Origin: an uncultured Pseudomonadota bacterium
GTDB taxonomy: Bacteria; Myxococcota_A; UBA796; SXON01
NCBI GenBank assembly: GCA_903875225.1
Contig: CAIQVJ010000085.1
Coordinates: forward strand, 62,001-126,000
Direction: 5' to 3'
Length of the DNA: 64,000 bases
The notes beneath the pieces are model-generated. The model did not search any database. It worked only from the letters and a program-made list of their open reading frames with translations, and was not told the origin of the DNA. Shown piece after piece: positions 7,955 through 17,897 of this stretch. Numbering within the stretch: position 1 is the first letter of the stretch; each line of letters opens with the position of its first letter. The translations under genes were made by a program, and so were the position numbers.

Positions 7955-9184
7955 TCAGGCGGTGGCGGCTCGCGGCAGGGGCGGAAGCTCCTCCGGATCC
8001 TTCCCGAGGGCGACCAGCTTCTCCTCCAGCCACGCGTGCACCGGTTCGAGCCCGATCGGCCCCGGTGCAAGCTCGGGCAGCGGGTCGAAGGCGACGGGCA
8101 TGAAGTCCGCCTCGGTCGCTCCCAACTTCAGCCGCGCGTCGGCGAGGTACTTCTCCTTGTCGCGCGGGCGGAGCACGTCGATCTTGTTGATCAGCGCCAG
8201 CACGGGCTTCCCCGACGCCTTGCACCGGTCGAAGTCGGCTTTTTCCCGCGCCTGCACACCGCCCTCTGCGTTCACCACGTACAGGAACACGTCGATGTGG
8301 TCGAGCACCTGCCGCGCCTCCTCGGTCACGCGCTCCACCACGTCGCCCATCCCCGGCGTATTCACAAGGTACAAGGCTGTCGATCCGGGCGCACGCTGGA
8401 TCGCGACCTCTTTCGTCGAACCCGCGATCGGGGAGATGTTCCCTGTGTCCACCCCGAAGATGGCCTTGATGCCTGCATCCTTCCCGCTCGACGGGCTGCC
8501 GACGATGCCGATGGTCACCCGGTGCAGCACGGCCTGCCGCAGCCGCGCCACCTCGAGCACCGAGGCAGCCACACGGCGCTCGTCGGGACGAAAGCGCCAC
8601 CACAGGAACACCGGCAGCAAGGGCACCATCAGCGGGCGCACGACGCAGCCGAGCGGCGAGAGGTTCAGCAGCGTGAGCAGCGCGAGCCCCCCGGGGTCGG
8701 CCACCACGTTCACGGTCGTGGAGAGCACGTAGTCGAAGCTGCGCCCCAGCGTCTGGGCCGCGAGCGCCAGTGCACCCGAGCTGGTCTCCGGCAGCGGCGC
8801 CGCGATCCCGAACTCCTCCCACAATGCCGTGCGCGTCGCGATGTCCGTCGCATCCCAGCGCTTCTGGAAGTGCGCGGCGAGCACCGCGCGCTCGATCTCC
8901 CCGGGCTCGGCGTACTCGGCGAGTTGGAGGCCGTAGCCCTTCGCCACGCGGCGCAGGAGATCGATGTAGGGACGGCCGTGGCCGCGACGGAACGCCGCGT
9001 TGGCGATGTCGTGGCTGCCGGCACGACGCAGGGTGATCGACAGCGCCCTCGCGAGATCCGCGAGGCCGATGCCCTCGGTCTTGACCTGCAGGATGCGCGC
9101 GAGTGGCAGCAGCTCCGCGCGATGGCAGCGATGGAGCAGCGCCTCCAGCGGATCCATCGCGGGCCGTACGTCAGGACCGCTCAT
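7955..9184 (-). CDS. YaaW-like domain fused to a P-loop GTPase
   Basis: A 409-residue protein. Residues 20-90 resemble the UPF0174/YaaW family (ALSITLRRAGSHDIAN followed by PYIDLLRRVAKGYGL). Residues 155-197 are hydrophobic with Gly and Pro and may be membrane-associated. A GTPase domain follows: P-loop GSPSSGKD (229-236), NTPGMGD (275-281) at the switch II position, and NKID (333-336) for guanine specificity. The residue after the P-loop Lys is Asp, not the Ser or Thr that normally binds magnesium. The function is unknown, possibly membrane remodelling or stress as for dynamin-like and IRG-like GTPases. Confidence 0.65.
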   Translation of the reverse strand: MSGPDVRPAMDPLEALLHRCHRAELLPLARILQVKTEGIGLADLARALSITLRRAGSHDIANAAFRRGHGRPYIDLLRRVAKGYGLQLAEYAEPGEIERAVLAAHFQKRWDATDIATRTALWEEFGIAAPLPETSSGALALAAQTLGRSFDYVLSTTVNVVADPGGLALLTLLNLSPLGCVVRPLMVPLLPVFLWWRFRPDERRVAASVLEVARLRQAVLHRVTIGIVGSPSSGKDAGIKAIFGVDTGNISPIAGSTKEVAIQRAPGSTALYLVNTPGMGDVVERVTEEARQVLDHIDVFLYVVNAEGGVQAREKADFDRCKASGKPVLALINKIDVLRPRDKEKYLADARLKLGATEADFMPVAFDPLPELAPGPIGLEPVHAWLEEKLVALGKDPEELPPLPRAATA

Positions 9185-9196
9185 CGGGGCCCCTGC

Positions 9197-10288
9197 TCAA
9201 ATCCTGGCCTGCACCCACAGCCGCACCGTGTCGTTGCTCACCGGATCCGACTCGAGCCGGAGGACGTACCCGGCGCCCACCCGCACGATGTCCGGAGAGC
9301 CGGCGACGCCGGCGTGCACGATGACCCCGCCCAGGACCTGCGTCCAGTTCCCCAACGCGCTGTCCGAGAACCAGCTCACGCGCGCCGCGGGCTGGAACCG
9401 TCCGACCGCCACGTTGACCTCCCCCGTTACGCCGATCTGCGTAGTCGGGTCGGTCACCTCGGGGGACGCCACGTCGGTCGCGGTGGGCGTGATGGTCGCG
9501 AACGTGCCTTCGCCGAAGGCCGAGAGCGGGCCAGCCCGAAGCACGAAGTCCCCGGTGGCGCCCATCGTGGTGGTGGCGACGTCAGCCGTGTACACGCCCG
9601 CAGCGCCGAGCCCGAGCCCGAGCCCGACCCGGTCCGCCTTCGGATCCCACAGCACGGTCGTGTCCCGCTTGCCGAGCTTGCCGTCCACGCGCGCCACGAG
9701 GGTCTTGCCGAGGTTGTCGTCCCCGAACGGGTCGAACCCGCTGTTGAACACGCCTACGGTGCCCTTGATCCCGCCGCCCTTGGACCCGATCCTGCCGGCG
9801 ATGCCGGTCCCGCGATCGTCCACGATGTGCTCGGCAGCCATCCCCCGCTCCTCGAACGTCAGCTCGCCGGAGCCGATCATCGCGTCTGCAGAGAACGGAA
9901 GCTCGATCACGCCGGCGTCCACGCCCACCTGGCACGGACCCGCGAGGTGCTCCCAGCCGAGCGACGCCTCGTAGAGCGAGAAGTCGCGCTCGTCCTCGCT
10001 GAAGGCGTCGTAGCGAGCGCCCGCACCGCCCACCAGGCCCAGCCGCAGTTCGCCCCAGTCCGCCCGCACGCCCAGACGGGCGCGCTTCACTTTTACCCCC
10101 GGATCGTCTTCCGGGTCCCCGTACCCGGTGGAGTCGGCTTGCGCGTTTTGATCAAAATCGTAGACCGTTCCCCAGAGCTGCAGAAGCCCCACGGGGTGGA
10201 GGATCACTGGGGGAATTTCCTTCGTTGCAGGGACATCTTCGGCGAAAGCCAACGAGGAGAAACCGAGGGTGGCGAGGGCGACGATCAC
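9197..10288 (-). CDS. OprO/OprP-like porin
   Basis: A 363-residue outer-membrane barrel candidate. The GTG start is preceded by TGGAG and followed by a signal peptide cleaving at AFA-E. VKVKRARLGVRADW (about 66-79) matches the opening strands of the phosphate-selective porin O/P family; the rest is alternating strands with Gly-rich turns. Phosphate selectivity is not implied by this alone. The gene is divergent from the PHP metallohydrolase gene, with only 36 bases between starts, so the two may share a control region. Confidence 0.65.
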   Translation of the reverse strand: MIVALATLGFSSLAFAEDVPATKEIPPVILHPVGLLQLWGTVYDFDQNAQADSTGYGDPEDDPGVKVKRARLGVRADWGELRLGLVGGAGARYDAFSEDERDFSLYEASLGWEHLAGPCQVGVDAGVIELPFSADAMIGSGELTFEERGMAAEHIVDDRGTGIAGRIGSKGGGIKGTVGVFNSGFDPFGDDNLGKTLVARVDGKLGKRDTTVLWDPKADRVGLGLGLGAAGVYTADVATTTMGATGDFVLRAGPLSAFGEGTFATITPTATDVASPEVTDPTTQIGVTGEVNVAVGRFQPAARVSWFSDSALGNWTQVLGGVIVHAGVAGSPDIVRVGAGYVLRLESDPVSNDTVRLWVQARI

Positions 10289-10324
10289 AGGGGCTCCAGA
10301 GCGTCAGCATGGTACCCTAGTCCG

Positions 10325-13300
10325 ATGCGCCACGCCTCCCTCGATCTCCCGTGCATTCGACCGATCCGCCGCCTGCTGGCCCTGTCCACCCTGCCGACGT
10401 TGTCGCTCGCGACTGCGCTCACCGGCTGCACACCCGCCGGCCCGATGGCGCATGCGAGCAGGATCGCTTCCCTCGATCAGGCCATCGGCGGGCCCAAGGC
10501 CACGGCGCGCCCCGGCGACTACCTGTTGGAGAACGACCACGTCCGTTTCGCCGTGCTCGACGGGCGCTACTCCTACGGGCCGGCGCCCTACGGCGGCACG
10601 CTGGTGGATGCCGATCTGGTCCGCAGCGACCCCAAGTGGGGCGGCGGTCACGGGAACGACCAGCTTGCGGAGACCTTCTCCGCGGTGGACCTGGACCTCG
10701 CCGCTGCAGACACCTCCGAGGAGGTCGAGATCCTCAACGACGGCAGCGACGGGAACGCGGCCATCATCCGGGTCGACGCCTCCGACGAGCCCTTCCTCTC
10801 GGCGCTCGGGCTCCTGTGGAGCATCGTCTCGCACCCGGAGATGCGCCTGACCACCGACTACATCCTCGAGCCTGACGCCGACGTGCTGCTCATGCGCACC
10901 ACCGTCACCATCCTCGACCCCAGCGGCGACGGCAGCGTGGTCCCCATGAGCGACCTCGCGGAGGCACCGGTCGTGCCCGGGAGCACCGATCCCGTCGACA
11001 TCATCGGCACTGCGACGGCGACGGGCTGCGCGATGGGCGACTTCTACCTCCAGGGCGGCGCGATCGACGTCTTCGCTCCGGGCATCGGGTTCGACGAGGA
11101 CGGCGCTGTGTACCGCGCGTCGCTCGAAGGCCAGAACCTGTTCCAGCAGCCGTTCCAGTTCCCGTTCGTCGGTGGGACGGGCGACGACATCTCCTATGGC
11201 CTCGCCGCCGCGACGGGTGACCTCTACGTGCCCCTGTTCACCTCCTCGCAGACGGCCGGCTTCGGGGCCTTCAAGGAGGGAGACGGGACGAGCTCGCGCT
11301 TTCCGGCGGGGACCAGCTTCGCATACGAGCGGTACCTCGCGGTCGGGTCGGGCGACATGGGCAGCGTGTACGACAAGCTCGCCGCGGCCAGGGGCGAGGC
11401 CACGGGGACGATCAGCGGCAACGTCCTCGAGGAGGGATCGTTCAAGCCGCTCAGCGGCGTCTCGATCTTCGCGTACCAGCCGGGCGCCGAGTATCCGTGG
11501 ATGCAGTGGCTCTCCGACGCCGGGGAAGACACGCAGCCGGACGGCTCGTTCGCGGGCCACCTCCCGCCCGGCGAGTGGGAGCTCGCGGCCTACGTCCAGG
11601 GCCGGCCCGAGGGCCAACGCGTCTCGGTGACCGTCACGGACAGCCAGAACGTCACCGTGGCCCTCGGTGTCCCGCCTGCCGGCGAGGTGCGTGTGCACCT
11701 CGTGGACGAGGCCGGGCGCCCCATGCCCGGGAAGGTCACGTTCTTCGGGGACACGAAGCTCTTTCCCGACCGCGGCGATCCGTTCATCGGTGGAGATCCG
11801 AGCGCCGTCATGTTCGTTCCGTATGGGGACGCCACGCTCACCCTGCCCCCGGGCCACTACACTGCGATCGCCACCCGGGGGTTCGAGTACGAGCTCGACG
11901 AGAAGCAGATCGACCTCTCCCCCACGGGGGCCGCCGAGGTCACCTTCCAGCTTGCCCACAGCGTCGACAGCGACGGCTGGGTCTCGGCCGACTTCCACGT
12001 GCACTCGATGCCGAGCTTCGACTCCGGGGTCAAGCTGCCGGACCGTGTGAGCAGCATGGTGAGCGAGGGCGTGGAGTACTTCACCTCCTCGGACCACGAC
12101 TCGATCACCGATTTTGCGCCCACCGTACAGGCGATGCACCTCGAACCCTGGATCCAGACGGGCATCGGTCTCGAGACCACCACGCTGGAGCTCGGCCACT
12201 ACATCGGGTTCCCCCTCGCACACGACTTCGAGACCGAGGCGGGCGGCGCGTTCGACTGGACGGGCATGGAGCCGAGCGAGATCATGGACGCGATCACCGA
12301 GGTCGGGAACGCAGGGGGCATGGACCCCGTGCGCCTCGTCGCCCATCCGCGCGATGGGATCCTCGGCTACTTCGACCAGTACGGGTTCGACCCCTACACC
12401 GGCGACATCAACACCCCCCTGCTCTCCCAGGTGAACCCCCTCCTGAAGAACCCCAACAACATGAAGCTCGACTTCGATGCGTTGGAGCTCCTCAACGGAA
12501 AGCGCTTCGAGCTCATCCGCACGCCCACCCAACCCGAGTTGGACGCGTACAGGGCAGACCCCACCGCGCTCCGGCCCTACGACATGGTGGAGCGGACGCC
12601 AGAGGAGCAGCAGGCCCTGGTCGACGACACCTACCGGCTCGGGTACGGGTACGAGGGGCAGGTGGACGACTGGTTCACGCTGATCAACCTCGGACATCGG
12701 ATCCCCGGGCTCGCGAACTCCGACTCCCACGACCGCTCGAGCATCGAGTCCGGCTGCCCCCGCAACTTCGTGCAGTCCGACACCGACAACCCCGCGGATC
12801 TCGACGATCAGGCGATCGCCGACGCCGTGAAGGCGGGCCACTCGTTCATGTCCTCCGGTCCCTTCGTCCGGTTCTGGATCAACGACCCCGCCACAGGCAT
12901 CGGTGACCAGCTCACGGACACCGATGGAACGGTGTCGTTGCACATCGAGGTCGAAGCCGCGTCGTGGATGAAGGTCGACCGCGTGGAGATCTACCAGGAC
13001 GGCACCCTGATCGGCGTGGAGACCAACCTCGACGACGGCGTGGTGCGCCTCGTGGAGGACAAGGACGTCGCGGTGGACAAGGACAGCTGGTTCGTCATCA
13101 GCGTGATGGGCGACGACGACATGGCGCCGTTGTTCTCCTCCGTCGAGATCCCGCCGATCCAGCTGCAGGACGTCGTGATCGAGGCTCTGTCGACCGTGCC
13201 CTCGGTCGCGAGCCTGCTGGACCCCGCGATCCCCATCCCCCGCTCCGGCGCCGTGTTCCCCTACGCGCTCACCAACCCGATCTACGTGGACGCCGACGGC

Positions 13301-13363
13301 GATGGCGAGTGGACGGCCCCGGGCATCGCCAGTTGGATGCGTGAACCGGTGGCGGCCGAGTGA
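10325..13363 (+). CDS. CehA/McbA-type PHP metallohydrolase lipoprotein
   Basis: A 1012-residue exported lipoprotein (lipobox LTGC). After an N-terminal beta-rich region of about 350 residues comes a carboxypeptidase-regulatory-like Ig domain (GTISGNVLEEGSFKPLSG), then a PHP metal-binding domain from about residue 555: DFHVHS, SSDHDSITDF, a histidine in LVAHPRDG and NSDSH. These match CehA/McbA family metallohydrolases. The substrate is unknown, probably an extracellular ester or phosphoester. The start is the first ATG after a non-coding stretch; the same frame stays open far upstream only because of the antisense genes there. It ends overlapping the next start (GTGA). Confidence 0.8.
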   Translation: MRHASLDLPCIRPIRRLLALSTLPTLSLATALTGCTPAGPMAHASRIASLDQAIGGPKATARPGDYLLENDHVRFAVLDGRYSYGPAPYGGTLVDADLVRSDPKWGGGHGNDQLAETFSAVDLDLAAADTSEEVEILNDGSDGNAAIIRVDASDEPFLSALGLLWSIVSHPEMRLTTDYILEPDADVLLMRTTVTILDPSGDGSVVPMSDLAEAPVVPGSTDPVDIIGTATATGCAMGDFYLQGGAIDVFAPGIGFDEDGAVYRASLEGQNLFQQPFQFPFVGGTGDDISYGLAAATGDLYVPLFTSSQTAGFGAFKEGDGTSSRFPAGTSFAYERYLAVGSGDMGSVYDKLAAARGEATGTISGNVLEEGSFKPLSGVSIFAYQPGAEYPWMQWLSDAGEDTQPDGSFAGHLPPGEWELAAYVQGRPEGQRVSVTVTDSQNVTVALGVPPAGEVRVHLVDEAGRPMPGKVTFFGDTKLFPDRGDPFIGGDPSAVMFVPYGDATLTLPPGHYTAIATRGFEYELDEKQIDLSPTGAAEVTFQLAHSVDSDGWVSADFHVHSMPSFDSGVKLPDRVSSMVSEGVEYFTSSDHDSITDFAPTVQAMHLEPWIQTGIGLETTTLELGHYIGFPLAHDFETEAGGAFDWTGMEPSEIMDAITEVGNAGGMDPVRLVAHPRDGILGYFDQYGFDPYTGDINTPLLSQVNPLLKNPNNMKLDFDALELLNGKRFELIRTPTQPELDAYRADPTALRPYDMVERTPEEQQALVDDTYRLGYGYEGQVDDWFTLINLGHRIPGLANSDSHDRSSIESGCPRNFVQSDTDNPADLDDQAIADAVKAGHSFMSSGPFVRFWINDPATGIGDQLTDTDGTVSLHIEVEAASWMKVDRVEIYQDGTLIGVETNLDDGVVRLVEDKDVAVDKDSWFVISVMGDDDMAPLFSSVEIPPIQLQDVVIEALSTVPSVASLLDPAIPIPRSGAVFPYALTNPIYVDADGDGEWTAPGIASWMREPVAAE

Positions 13364-14124
13364 CCAGGACCGCCTGGTCCGTCTCGGTGTTCGCCCGGAA
13401 TTCGGGTGCAGTCCTCCTGATCCACCATCACCGGCTCGGCGTCTGGCTCCCGGTCGGGGGCGAGATCGAGCCGGGCGAGGCCCCGCTCGACGCCGCGCGC
13501 CGCGAGTTGCGCGAGGAGACCGGGTTGGAGGGGGTGTTCGTGCCCGGGCTCGGCGTGGATGGAACGCCCGACGGCTTGCTCGGCTACGAGGAGCACCAGG
13601 CAGGTTCCAAGGGTACACACCTGAACTTCGCGTTTGTGGCGGATGTTCCGACGCGGGCGGTCCGCCCCAACGAGGAGTACACGCAGTTCCGTTGGGTCGA
13701 GGAGCCCGGCGAGCTCGATTGCCCCACAAACGTCCGCGAGCTCGCCCGCATGGCGATCAGCGCCGGGGACGGCCCGCTCCAGGCCCTCGCCCGCCGCTGG
13801 CTCGCAGCGTTCAACGCCCGGAGGTTGGACGATCTGCTCTCGCTCTACGCCGAGGATGCCGTCCACGTGAGCCCCAAGCTTCGGGATCGCCAGCCGGAGA
13901 CCCGGGGGGAGATCCGCGGCGTGCCCGCGCTCCGGGCCTGGTGGCAGGGCGCGATGGATCGCCTGCCCGGCCTGCGGTACGAACCGCTGCACCTGACCGC
14001 GAGCGGCGACAGGGTCTTCATGGAGTACCTGCGCACGGTACCGGGCGAGCCCGACCTCGTCGTGGCCGAGGTGCTCGTCGTGAAGGCCGGCCGGATCGTG
14101 CACTCGATGGTGTTCCACGGATGA
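13360..14124 (+). CDS. Nudix hydrolase fused to SnoaL-like domain
   Basis: A 254-residue two-domain protein. Residues 1-135 form a Nudix hydrolase, with the complete Nudix box from GGEIEPGE through RRELREETGL (about 34-57), which cleaves nucleoside-diphosphate-type substrates using magnesium. Residues 140-254 look like an NTF2/SnoaL fold (WLAAFNARRLDDLLSLYAEDAV opening, RGVPALRAWW), used as an enzyme or binding pocket. The GTG start overlaps the stop of the metallohydrolase gene, and its stop overlaps the ATG of a 49-residue gene, so four genes in a row are translationally coupled. Confidence 0.78.
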   Translation: MTRTAWSVSVFARNSGAVLLIHHHRLGVWLPVGGEIEPGEAPLDAARRELREETGLEGVFVPGLGVDGTPDGLLGYEEHQAGSKGTHLNFAFVADVPTRAVRPNEEYTQFRWVEEPGELDCPTNVRELARMAISAGDGPLQALARRWLAAFNARRLDDLLSLYAEDAVHVSPKLRDRQPETRGEIRGVPALRAWWQGAMDRLPGLRYEPLHLTASGDRVFMEYLRTVPGEPDLVVAEVLVVKAGRIVHSMVFHG

Positions 14125-14270
14125 TGCACCAGATCCCCACCGATGTGGAGCCGGGAGTCTACGCCCTCGCGGTCGCCGAGACGGTCGACGGGGTGGAGGG
14201 CAACTGTCGGTTCGGCGCACGCACGGCCACCACCAATACGAGATTCGTCCATCCGATCGGGGTCCAATGA
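14121..14270 (+). CDS. small hypothetical protein (49 residues)
   Basis: Unrecognised. Evidence that it is real is positional: its ATG overlaps the TGA of the Nudix gene and its TGA overlaps the ATG of the next gene, both as ATGA junctions, leaving no non-coding base. The product has no signal peptide or membrane segment, and contains one Cys. It may be a coupling leader peptide or a small partner protein. Confidence 0.5.
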   Translation: MMHQIPTDVEPGVYALAVAETVDGVEGNCRFGARTATTNTRFVHPIGVQ

Positions 14271-15163
14271 AAACAGGCTCCGAACGCGCCAGGGTTGGCC
14301 GCGCACCCAAGGTATCGGGGCGCGCCGGCAAGGCCGACCCGAACACCGAACAGCTGAGAAAGATAACCAAGAAGCTCGGAAATACGCAGGTCAAAACGCT
14401 GATTGGCAGGAACGACCACGCCCGGGACCAGATCTACCAGTTCATCCTTCATCGGCTCCAGAAGATCCACTCCGTCCAGGCGCGCGAAAAGGCGGCGATG
14501 AAGAAACAGCGCGTCTGGTTCGACGAGGTGGCCCACAAGAAGGCGGGCTACGGGCTGCCCGACCCCACGCGCTGGAAGGAGTCGGCCGGCGAGTACAAGA
14601 AGGCGGCCCAGGCCCTCGCCCGCGGCAACCTCGGTCAGGCCGTCGATCACCTGGAGCGCGCGATGGAGGCCGAGCGCAAGGCGCTCCAGAACCTCCCGAA
14701 GCAGGTGCCCCTCGATCACACGGAGACCGCCGCGATCGAGCGACCGAGCGCCGCCGTGGAGGTGCACCCCGGCGAGGGCTGCACCCCGCGCGAGGTCACG
14801 GAGGCCCTGCACCTCGCCGAGACGGTCGAGCGGGAGAGCGACAAGTCGCACGCCGAGGGGCTGTTCCGCATGCGAAAGCCCTGGTGGGGTGACGTGGGGG
14901 AGGACGAGGACGACAAGGAAGGAAAGAAGGAGGGAAAGGCCCCAGGGAAGGGTGGAAAGAAGCCCGAGGGCACAGAGGCGGAGCCCGCGTTGGATCGGGA
15001 GGCAGAGAAGCAGGCTGGGAAGGAGGCCGAGAAGGACGCCGAGAAGGACGCCGTCATCGAAGAGGAGCGGCCCGAGCAGGACCTGCGGCCCGAGGTCGAG
15101 GTCCCTGGAGACCGCCCGGCCCCCCCCGTGCGTCGGGTGAGGACCACGGTGAAGAGGCCGTAG
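14267..15163 (+). CDS. hypothetical protein with charged repeat tail
   Basis: An unrecognised 298-residue soluble protein. Residues 1-150 are basic and helical, with a TPR-like helix pair around ALARGNLGQAVDHLERAMEAERKAL. Residues 205-298 are low-complexity Lys/Glu/Gly/Pro, including EAEKDAEKDA and GKGGKKPEG runs, and are likely disordered. It lacks a signal peptide and membrane segments. Coupled by ATGA overlap to the 49-residue gene upstream. Confidence 0.6.
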   Translation: MKTGSERARVGRAPKVSGRAGKADPNTEQLRKITKKLGNTQVKTLIGRNDHARDQIYQFILHRLQKIHSVQAREKAAMKKQRVWFDEVAHKKAGYGLPDPTRWKESAGEYKKAAQALARGNLGQAVDHLERAMEAERKALQNLPKQVPLDHTETAAIERPSAAVEVHPGEGCTPREVTEALHLAETVERESDKSHAEGLFRMRKPWWGDVGEDEDDKEGKKEGKAPGKGGKKPEGTEAEPALDREAEKQAGKEAEKDAEKDAVIEEERPEQDLRPEVEVPGDRPAPPVRRVRTTVKRP

Positions 15164-15233
15164 CGCGAGGCTTCCGGCGGTACCGGCGTGACATCCGAGC
15201 CGAAGGACAATACAGCCCGGACCGAGGTGCACC

Positions 15234-15527
15234 GTGGAAAATCAGCAACCCATCGCAGAGACGCGCGACCCTCTCGCTCTGGCGTCGGCCGTGATCGGTG
15301 TGCTCGGCTGCGCGCTGTATTGTTGCGGCTCGTTCATGTGTGTGGGTTGGCTCGCGTTCCCGGTCTGGTTCATCGGTTTCGTCGTCGGGGTGGCAGGTGC
15401 GGTCCGCAGCGCCGGCCAGAACCGCATCATCGCGATCGTCGGCATCGTGTTGAATGTCCTGCCGGGCCTCGTCTTTGCCGTGCTCACGTTCCTTGGTGTA
15501 GGGCTCGCGCTCCTCAACCAGCAGTAG
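15234..15527 (+). CDS. small integral membrane protein
   Basis: A 97-residue protein starting at GTG, with GAGGTG just upstream. Three predicted membrane helices (about 14-36, 40-58 and 64-92), with a CALYCC cysteine cluster in the first. It resembles short DUF4190-like membrane proteins of unknown role. It is convergent with copA; a GC hairpin separates them. Confidence 0.6.
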   Translation: MENQQPIAETRDPLALASAVIGVLGCALYCCGSFMCVGWLAFPVWFIGFVVGVAGAVRSAGQNRIIAIVGIVLNVLPGLVFAVLTFLGVGLALLNQQ

Positions 15528-15549
15528 TCCGCGAGGCCTGGGAACCCGG

Positions 15550-15570
15550 AGGGCGCCCCGGGCGCGCCCT
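15550..15570. terminator. GC hairpin between convergent genes
   Basis: AGGGCGC and GCGCCCT form a perfect 7-bp stem around a 7-base loop, between the stop of the small membrane protein and the stop of copA. It could act in both directions. There is no T-run, so intrinsic termination is uncertain. Confidence 0.4.
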
Positions 15571-17806
15571 ATCTTGAGGGGTGTTCGGGCACGAACCGCC
15601 GAAGGCGCAGCGCGTTGGTCACCACCGAGACGGAGGAGAGCGCCATGGCGCCCGATCCGATCATCGGGGAGAGCAGGCCGAGCGCTGCTATCGGAATGCC
15701 CACCGTGTTGTACGCGAACGCCCAGAACAGGTTCTGCTTCACGATCCGCAGGGTTGCGCGGGAGAGCTCGATCGCCGTGGCCACCTTCGCGATGTCACCC
15801 CGGATCAACGTGATCCCTGCAGCCTCCATCGCCACGTCCGTTCCCGTCCCGATCGCAAACGAGACGTCTGCCGCAGCCAGCGCTGGCGCGTCGTTGATCC
15901 CGTCCCCCACCATGCCCACCACCTTGCGCTCGGCCCGCAGCTTCTGCACGAGCGCCAGCTTGTCGGCCGGTGAGGCCCTGGCGATCACCTCCTCGATGCC
16001 GAGCGCCTCCGCGATGGCCCGGGCTGTCCGCTCGTTGTCCCCGGTGGCGAGGATCAGCCGCACGCCCATCTTCCGCAAGCGGGCGACTGCGCCCGCCGAC
16101 GTCTCCTTGAGCGTGTCGGCGAGCCCGATCACTGCGAACGGCACGCCCTCTCTCGCGGCGAGGATGGCTGTTCGCCCCGCGGCCTCGATCGCCCCGGCGG
16201 CCGCTTCGAACGGCGCCGTGGGGATGCCCCGCGCGGTCATCAGCTCGCGGGTGCCCACCACCAGGGTCGCGGCGGGCCCCTCGGACCCGGGCAACCGCAC
16301 CCTGCCCACCACGCCGGCCCCGGTCACCGACTCGAACCCTTCCACGTCGAGGAGGTCCACCCCCTCGGCGGAGAGGCCCCGCACGTGCTGGACGATGGCC
16401 TGGCCGAGCGGGTGCTCCGAGTACCGCTCGACGGCGGCGACCAGCCGCAGCGACGGGAGCACCGACGACGGCGCTCCGTCGCCCAGCACCACGACGTCGG
16501 TCACCGACGGCTGGCCCCGCGTGAGCGTGCCGGTCTTGTCGACGATCAACACGTCGAGCCGATGGGCAAGCTCGAGCGCCGCTGCGTTCCGCACCAGGAT
16601 CCCGTTTTCCGCCGCCTTCCCTGTTCCGACCATGATCGCCGTCGGGGTGGCCAGGCCGAGCGCGCACGGGCACGCGATCACGAGCACTGCGACGGTGGGC
16701 AGCATGGCCCGCTCGAACCCGACGCCCCAGAACACCCAACCGATGAACGTGACCGCAGCCACCACCAGCACGGCCGGCACGAACCGGCCCGCGACCTCGT
16801 CGGCGAGCCGCTGGATCGGCGCCTTGGACCCCTGCGCCTCCTCCACCATCCGGACGATCCCGGCCAGCGCCGTGTCCGCCCCAACGCGCGAGGCCTCCAC
16901 CAGCAGCCGACCGGTGCTGTTCACCGTGGCGCCGATGACCGCCTCGCCGACACCGCGCGTGACCGGCATGCTCTCCCCGGTGATCATCGACTCGTCGACA
17001 GCCGACCTCCCCTCCACCACCACGCCGTCCACCGGGATCCGGTCGCCCGGCCGCACCACCACGCGGTCCCCCACCGCCACGTCCTCCACCGGTACCTCGA
17101 TCTCCGACGACCCACGCAAGACGGTCGCGGTGCGCGGTCGCAACCCGATGAGCTTGCGTACGGCGTCCCCTGCCCGGACCTTCGCGCGCTCCTCCAGGAA
17201 CCTGCCGAGCAGGATCAGCGTGACGACGACCCCCGCGGTCTCGAAGTACAGCATCCCCCCGGTCCAGAGCGCGTACACGCTGTACAGGTAGGCGGCGCCC
17301 GTGCCCATTGCGATCAGCGTGTCCATGTTCGCCGCGCCTGTCCGCGCCAACCGCACCGCGATGCGAAAAAAGTCCCACCCTGCCCAGAACAGGACCACCG
17401 ACGTGAGCACCCACTGCACCCCGCCCGAGACCGGGCCCATCACGTCGAGCATGGCGAGCGTGAACACCGGGGCGGTGAGCACTGCCGACACAATCAGGCG
17501 GCGTCGCAACAGCGGCAAGCTGCCGGGGCGATCTGCGACGGGACCCGCCGTAGGCTTCGCCCGCGGCGGGGGCACCGCCTTGTACCCGGCGCGCTCCACC
17601 GCTGCAGCCAGCGCGCCCCAGGTGACCTCGCCCTCGACCGTCGCCTTCTCGGTCGCGATGTTCACCGACGCCGCCTTGACCCCGGGCACCTTGCCGAGCA
17701 CCTTCTCGACGCGCGCGGAGCACGAAGCACACGTCATGCCTTCCACGGGAAAGGTGAGCCTTCCGGAGATGCGGTCGCCCGCGGCGATTGAGGGGGTTTC
17801 GTTCAC
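15569..17806 (-). CDS. copA: copper-exporting P1B-type ATPase
   Basis: Inner-membrane pump moving Cu+ out of the cytoplasm using ATP. The 745-residue protein has one N-terminal heavy-metal domain with GMTCASC, the transmembrane metal site CPC in [11 protein letters not shown], the phosphorylated Asp in DKTGTLT and the hinge [15 protein letters not shown]. The order and length are typical of CopA. It starts at GTG. No CopZ or CueR-type regulator gene is adjacent in this window. Silver transport is also possible, but the CPC motif argues against zinc/cadmium CPx pumps with different flanks. Confidence 0.93.
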   Translation of the reverse strand: MNETPSIAAGDRISGRLTFPVEGMTCASCSARVEKVLGKVPGVKAASVNIATEKATVEGEVTWGALAAAVERAGYKAVPPPRAKPTAGPVADRPGSLPLLRRRLIVSAVLTAPVFTLAMLDVMGPVSGGVQWVLTSVVLFWAGWDFFRIAVRLARTGAANMDTLIAMGTGAAYLYSVYALWTGGMLYFETAGVVVTLILLGRFLEERAKVRAGDAVRKLIGLRPRTATVLRGSSEIEVPVEDVAVGDRVVVRPGDRIPVDGVVVEGRSAVDESMITGESMPVTRGVGEAVIGATVNSTGRLLVEASRVGADTALAGIVRMVEEAQGSKAPIQRLADEVAGRFVPAVLVVAAVTFIGWVFWGVGFERAMLPTVAVLVIACPCALGLATPTAIMVGTGKAAENGILVRNAAALELAHRLDVLIVDKTGTLTRGQPSVTDVVVLGDGAPSSVLPSLRLVAAVERYSEHPLGQAIVQHVRGLSAEGVDLLDVEGFESVTGAGVVGRVRLPGSEGPAATLVVGTRELMTARGIPTAPFEAAAGAIEAAGRTAILAAREGVPFAVIGLADTLKETSAGAVARLRKMGVRLILATGDNERTARAIAEALGIEEVIARASPADKLALVQKLRAERKVVGMVGDGINDAPALAAADVSFAIGTGTDVAMEAAGITLIRGDIAKVATAIELSRATLRIVKQNLFWAFAYNTVGIPIAALGLLSPMIGSGAMALSSVSVVTNALRLRRFVPEHPSR

Positions 17807-17897
17807 GCGGCTTCAATAGTCACCAGGCGGCCCTGGGGAAGGCGGTCGCCTCCAGCGTTGTCGCGTGTGTCATCGGCCGGCGGAGTGGACGCGCGGG

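Noticed and set aside
6875..10324. Plus-strand frame open for several kilobases upstream of the metallohydrolase gene
   Set aside because: It runs antisense to four well-supported minus-strand genes. High G+C removes stop codons from shadow frames; no domains, signal peptide or ribosome site support it. Only the part from 10325 is coding.
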